Source: Micractinium sp. NFX-FRZ
Lineage: Eukaryota; Chlorophyta; Trebouxiophyceae; Chlorellales; Chlorellaceae
Assembly: GCA_029339195.1 (NCBI GenBank)
Contig: JAPTJF010000212.1
Span: forward strand, 37,471 to 101,470
DNA length: 64,000 nucleotides
Reading direction: 5' to 3'
Part shown: positions 59,456-64,000 of the stretch, piece after piece
How positions within the stretch are numbered: position 1 is the stretch's first letter
Layout of the letters: every line of letters begins with the position of its first letter
Notes under the pieces: model-generated
Seen by the model: only the letters and a program-made list of their open reading frames with translations
Told to the model about the DNA's origin: nothing
Databases searched by the model: none
Made by a program: the position numbers and the translations under genes

Positions 59456-62400
59456 TCACTGCGACCCGCCGCCGCCGCCGCCACCGCCCCGGCCGCCGCC
59501 GCTGCCGCTGGTGCGCCGCTTCTGCTTGCTGCCGCCCCGGCCTCCCCTGCCGCCACCGCCCCGGCCGCCGCCGCCCCTGCCTCCTCCGCGCCCGCCACCA
59601 CGCCCACCACCGCCGCCACCACCACGCTTGCCCCGTGATGCCAGCGGGGGCAGCACCTCGTCGGGGCCCGTGGGGAGAGGGGCCCCCGTCTCTGCCTCAA
59701 TGCGCTCCTTCAGGGTCTGCAGGATCTTGATCTGGGCCAGCTTCTGTGGGGAGAGGCGGTCCCACAGGATGCCCGCCGGCTTGGTCATCCCCGGCCGGGG
59801 CACCCGGATGACCTGTGTAGTGGGGAAGGGGGCAGCTGAGAAGTGGGCAGTGAGGTTGGGGCATGCCGACGTGCAGAAGAGCGGGCGGGCAAGCACAGAG
59901 GCTGGGGAGCAGGCCAGGAACGCAGCCCACGTGCTGCTGCTGTTGTGCCGCCGACCTGCACCCTGTGCACCAGGCAAAGCACCCGGCCTACCTGGGTGGG
60001 GGTGCAGATGATGTCCACAGGCACTGCAGCGGGAAGTGGGGCGGGTGAAGAAAGCGAGGGCGTCAAGATGGGGCTGGGGTAGCTCACACAAGCAGCCAAC
60101 ACTTGCAGTTGGCAGGGCACGCACACTCTTCTGTCCTTACTCATTGCAGACTCTGCCAGCTGTGCACCGACAGCTTGCATTGGCGGGGCATGCATTGCTG
60201 TGCACGCAGCAGGCTCACCGTCCCACGGCATCATCTTGCCAGCCGGGATGGCGCCGCCTGGCAGCAGCTGCTCATCCCGCACCGCTGTCACCACCGGGGT
60301 GCTGTCATCAACGGCGCCCATCCACCGCATGATGCCGTACTCCAGCTCAGCAAAACCCTCACCCTTGCCCAGCCTGCAGGCAGGACAGCAAAAGAAAAGT
60401 CGTGCTCAGCACGTGTGCAGGCCGCATCTGTACCAGGACGCAGTGCTTGAACTCAGCGAAACCAGCGGCTTTGATCAGCCTGCAACGCAAGCAAACACAT
60501 CACTACGCGTCCTGAAATGCAAAGGCGCCTGTAGCTTGCGGAGCGCATGGAGGAGCCTAGCTGCGCAGTGTACCTGGGCAGGGACAGCAATGCCTGCTCG
60601 ACTCCCAAGCCTTCTGCGCCTGCTGCCTGCCCGTCCAGCGCTGCCTGTCCTCTTCCTTCATCTGCCCCGCCCGCTGCATCAGTACCCTACCACCCACACC
60701 CCACCTCCTGTCCCCCAGCCAGCGCAGCAGCAAGGTAGCCGCAACTCCCATCGTCGTACACTCAATGCCACTCCACCTGCCCCTGGCCAGCGCCCAGGCT
60801 GCCTGGCCCCCAAAATCCGAAGCAAGAGAAAAGGGGGAGCATAATGCGCAGGCCCACCTGCAGCCCGTCTCTGGGTCCACCGCCACCGACCCCACCACAA
60901 TCATGTCCACCTTCAAGGGCTCGTCCAGAGAGAGGGGCGTGCCGTGCTTGACCACCCCGGCTGCACGCGCACAGGGGCATGAGGGGGAGGAGGGGGGTGT
61001 GCGGGCAGGTTGATGGGAGCGCCGGCAGCGTGGCGGGAGCAGCGTCAAGGGCCCGGCAGAGCTGGGCGGGCACGTGAGCCTGACCAGTACAGTGCTTACT
61101 ATGTACAACTCCTGCAGTGCTGTCCCTGCTGTCCTCAGCCGGCCAGCTGGCCAGCCAGCCACGCCGCCCACCTGCAGTGCAGGCTTGCCAGCCAGCCGCC
61201 TCGCCTTGCCCACCCTCTCGCCCCACCCACCCACGGTGCAGGCGTGCCAGCCCACCACCCCACCCTCCTTCCCTCCCGACCAACAACCCACGGCGCAGGC
61301 CTGCCAACCAGACACCCTCCTTCCCTCCCTCCCACCCACCCACCCGCGGTGCAGGCCTGCATGAGCGCCTCTGGCGGGATGCTGTCCCGGTGCAGGCTGG
61401 AAAAGAAGCCGGTGCGCAGGCGCGGCTGCGGCGTCACCAGCGTCTTGCCGGTGTTGAGCGCCGCAAAGCGGACCTGCGGGCAGGGCGGGCAGGGCGACAG
61501 GGCGGGCCAGGGTGGGCAGGCCAAAGGGCAGCAGCGCCGGTGCCGCCGGCAGTGGCACAGCTTCGGCATGGCGGGGCACAGCAGCAGCAGCGGCGGGCAG
61601 GGTGCCAGGCAGGCCCGTGTATTCATAACAGATTCTACACTTTGTCCTCACTTGGCGCTGCGCCGTGTCCGGGTTGACTTTGACCACGGAGGCGGCCAGG
61701 AACTCGGGCAGCGCCGCCAGCTGGGCGGCCGCCTCGGAGGCCCCCTTGAAGTTGGGGATGCGGTGGTGCACGGGGCGGGGGAAGTCTGCTAGATCCTCAG
61801 CCTCAAGCAGGTCCCAGATCTGTGTGGGCGAGGGAATGATGTAAGGGGGCCCAGATCTGTGTGGGTGAGGGAATGATGTAAGGGTACGACGTGACAACCG
61901 GCTGGTTGTGAGATGGTGGCTAGAGGCGGGCGATGGGTGCAGCGGCGAGCCGCCGGTGGTTGGCATGCAGGCGTGGGGCAAGCACTGTGCACGCTGGCTG
62001 GCGGCCGCTGCATGTCCCCATGCGCACACCCTGTCGCCTCCCCGCCCAAGCACTGCATAGCAACACAGCCGAACGCGCAGGGCGCATCCTTGTTCCCACG
62101 CACCTGCTTCCGGATGGCCCACTTCCAAGCGCCAGGGCGCGGGCCCGGCGCCACGCTGCTCGCGCTCGCCTCCCCACCTGCTGCCGCCGCCGCCTCTTCC
62201 TCCATGCTGCTCTCCACCTCACACTTCACTTTCATGGCTGCCATGGCTGCCTCATCCGCCGCCAGCCTCTGACTGTCGTAGGCAGCAGCATCAAAGTCTG
62301 TGGCTCCATCGCTGCTGGCGGCGGCGGCGGGAGGCAGGGGAGCCATGGCGCTGCCCCGCTGCACCCGCCGTGGCGCTGCCGCTTGGTGGGCTGCCGAGGA

Positions 62401-62565
62401 GCGCCGACTGGCAGCGCCAGTGCCTGTGGAAGCAGAACAGGCGGCAATACAGGAGGCACAGTGTGTGGTCAGCTCCCCAGCTCGGTACTTACTTGATGTC
62501 TCATGCGTATGTTGGGTCCGTCGGACAGTGCGCAGGCGCGCCGCCGCCGCCGCCGCCGCTGCCAT
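59456..62565 (-). CDS. COG0212/MTHFSD-like 5-FCL-family protein with RGG tail (445 aa)
   Basis: Eight exons: 62565..62493, 62423..62104, 61819..61652, 61473..61344, 60960..60858, 60373..60219, 60023..59992, 59812..59456. The family resembles 5-formyltetrahydrofolate cyclo-ligase but its plant members are regarded as functionally distinct, so no reaction is assigned. The N-terminus ([17 protein letters not shown]... and a basic Ser/Ala stretch) looks like an organelle transit peptide. Family blocks: [113 protein letters not shown]. The last 65 residues are an RGG-rich, probably RNA-binding tail ([12 protein letters not shown] ... [13 protein letters not shown]). Exon 3 acceptor and exon 4 donor both have echoes in the adjoining introns. 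An upstream in-frame Met gives a longer, less likely start. Confidence 0.87.
61174..61365 (-). repeat. Four-copy donor-side echo after exon 4 of COG0212-like gene
   Basis: The 3' end of exon 4 and its donor (CAGGCCTGCACCGCG then GGTGGG) recur three more times in the intron. The plus-strand anchor CGGTGCAGGCCTGC at 61347 returns as CGGCGCAGGCCTGC at 61291, CGGTGCAGGCGTGC at 61234 and CAGTGCAGGCTTGC at about 61176, spacing 56-58 bp. Each copy except the last is followed on the gene strand by a GTGGGT- or GTGGGTT-like potential donor. Confidence 0.8.
61813..61886 (-). repeat. Acceptor-side echo before exon 3 of COG0212-like gene (37 bp)
   Basis: CCCAGATCTGTGTGGGCGAG at 61813 recurs at 61850 with one change (GGGTGAG), and both are followed by GGAATGATGTAAGGG. 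The unit holds the acceptor ACACAG plus the first bases of exon 3 (ATCTGGG). This is the least diverged junction echo of the window. Confidence 0.9.
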
Positions 62566-63790
62566 GGCAGAGCGGCGAGACCGAAATTTCACTTCCCGCA
62601 AAGCATTGCGTGTTTGCATTATGGTATACGCTGCAGAGGCTGATGTGCCTCGTCTGCACCGCTGCCCCTGCTCGCGACCCACTCGGGACTCTGACACCCA
62701 CCTCCCAGTGGTCCCCGGCTCGAGGGGCGCGTCAATAAGAGGCTGTACATGTCGGGCGACAGTTGCAATTGTCTCGCCTGCAGGCCGGTGACAGCAAAGA
62801 GAGGGCGGTGGCGGCGGCGGGCGGGACTTTCCTCTGTGGGCGCCGCTCATCATGCTGCCGGACCGCCTACCCAAATATGCCATGTCCGTGAAATGCGAGC
62901 CTCTTCAAATACCGGCATTCAAGCAGCGAATCTAGGCACTGCATGGTCGGAAGCGCGCCCTTTCAACCTCCTTGCTGCCGGCCGCAACTCACCCCCTCTC
63001 CCTCTGTCAGCAGACGCTCGCCACCTGTGCAGCAGGCAGGGTTCAAGTCTGACATCTGCCGCCCATACCGACGACTTCCCACGATGATCTTATCCCGTTT
63101 CCTGCATGGCTCAACGTCAGGTGCAGTGCATGGCTGGCCCTGTTGCTGCGCACACCACCTTTGTAAGTCCACTGCTGCAGCACGCACACCCACCCCCTCT
63201 CCCTGGCAGGGCGGCACATCTGTCGCTCAGGGGAGGCCGTGCTAGCAACGAGGATGGCCAGGCAGGTTGGTGCAGGCGCGAGGGCGTTCAATTGGCAGCT
63301 CAAAGGGCTGCAGGGGCTGCTCCTTGAGACCCGCAGCTGCCAGCCACCGCGTGGCCTGTCCCATGCCTGTTCATGTCGTGCTCAACGGTTCAGTCCTTTT
63401 TTCAGTAAATAACGCTAGCTGGCGCTGCAATCAGATTGCATATGTGCATGGGTAGATGCTCCACTCGGTGGCTGGGAGCCCAGCAGGCACTGCAAGGCCG
63501 GAGGCGGGTTGCAGCGGGAAGGTGTGGAGCGGTGGGAGGCCAATTGCCGCCGTGGGGACGCTGATGCGGGAGCTGGGTTAATGGGTGTGCCGTGCGCATC
63601 AAGTTGCAAATGCCGGTGTAGGTTGTGCGGGTTGTGAGGCGGCATTTTGATCCTTTATGACGCGCCGACTCCTGGTGGCGGCGCCATGGGCGCTGCTAGC
63701 AGCGGGACGGGCGTAGTGCTCGGCAGGTCATGAGGGGTGCATGCCGAGTCCTCCCGCCAATTCAATCATCACTGCTCCCGCCTCCACATC
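62566..63790. other. Intergenic region between divergent genes
   Basis: 1.2 kb between the COG0212-like start (minus) and the ankyrin-type start (plus); both promoters lie here. No supported exon, tRNA or repeat found. TTTATGACGCGCC at 63655 is AT-richer but not a TATA box. Confidence 0.5.
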
Positions 63791-64000
63791 ATGTCTGCCG
63801 CCCCAGACCCGCCGGGTGGCCCCACGCCCGCGACGCGTGCCCTGTTCGACGCCCTGCTGCTGGGCGGCGCCTCGGCCGCCTTGGCCCTGCTCCAAGGACC
63901 AGAGGCATCGAGCCTGCAGCACATCGCGCCCCTGGGCCTCACCAGCCTGCACGCGGCGGTGGCGGGGCGGTGCCACGAAGCGCTGCCGCTGCTGGTTGCG
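63791..64000 (+). CDS. Ankyrin-repeat-type protein, N-terminal part only
   Basis: An open frame of 70 codons starts at ATG 63791 and runs off the right edge. It begins MSAAPDPPGGPTPATRALFDALLLGG, and residues about 42-70 (SSLQHIAPLGLTSLHAAVAGRCHEALPLLVA) match the ankyrin pattern, with TSLHAAVAGRCHEALPLLV resembling TPLHxAAxxGHxEixxLLL. Ankyrin repeats serve protein-protein contacts. The rest of the gene lies outside. High GC3 and a CACATC ATG context support the start. Confidence 0.6.
   Translation, partial: MSAAPDPPGGPTPATRALFDALLLGGASAALALLQGPEASSLQHIAPLGLTSLHAAVAGRCHEALPLLVA

Overview
This is nuclear DNA from a unicellular green alga, most likely a Chlorellaceae/Trebouxiophyceae member such as Chlorella or Micractinium (inferred from sequence character; no species assigned). 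The evidence is a GC-rich sequence, genes broken into many short exons with GT-AG and some GC-AG introns, chloroplast-type transit peptides, TGTAA poly(A) motifs typical of chlorophytes, a nuclear plastid-type accA, and abundant (GGCA)n, (CAG)n and (CCAG)n repeats. All gene models were built by hand, by joining exons with consistent splice phase. Where paralogues exist in the window they were used to check exon lengths.

Layout, left to right. An Ala-rich putative plastid protein, cut by the left edge (minus, 1-990). A DDX3/Ded1-type DEAD-box RNA helicase of 18 exons (plus, 2910-9826). An Obg-type GTPase, probably organellar (minus, 11051-14986). Two tandem MYND zinc-finger paralogues (plus, 16093-20114 and 20748-24856). 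Two tandem F-box/LRR-like genes (minus, 25405-28564, which carries two frameshifts, and 29393-32632). The alpha carboxyltransferase subunit of plastid acetyl-CoA carboxylase (minus, 33745-39067). Ethanolamine-phosphate cytidylyltransferase (minus, 40399-44302), facing a TRAPPC2L-like trafficking subunit (plus, 44670-46109). A third F-box/LRR paralogue (plus, 46719-49696). An LRR membrane protein (minus, 51120-54840). Geranylgeranyl diphosphate synthase (minus, 55848-59085). A COG0212/MTHFSD-like 5-FCL-family protein with an RGG tail (minus, 59456-62565). The first 70 codons of an ankyrin-type protein at the right edge (plus, from 63791).

The genes do not form a pathway cluster. Loose links are plastid lipid and isoprenoid supply (accA, GGPPS, ethanolamine-phosphate cytidylyltransferase) and RNA or ribosome work (helicase, Obg). 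The clearest family structure is the MYND pair and the F-box/LRR trio.

The most unusual signal is a recurring pattern I call splice-junction echoes. At seven sites in five unrelated genes, a short segment spanning an intron-exon boundary (about 37-120 bp) is tandemly repeated inside the adjoining intron, giving diverged decoy splice sites next to the real one. In the helicase the decoy acceptor is open and in frame, so it could add 36 residues. Three GC-AG introns and a paralogue carrying 1-bp and 2-bp deletions are further points of note.
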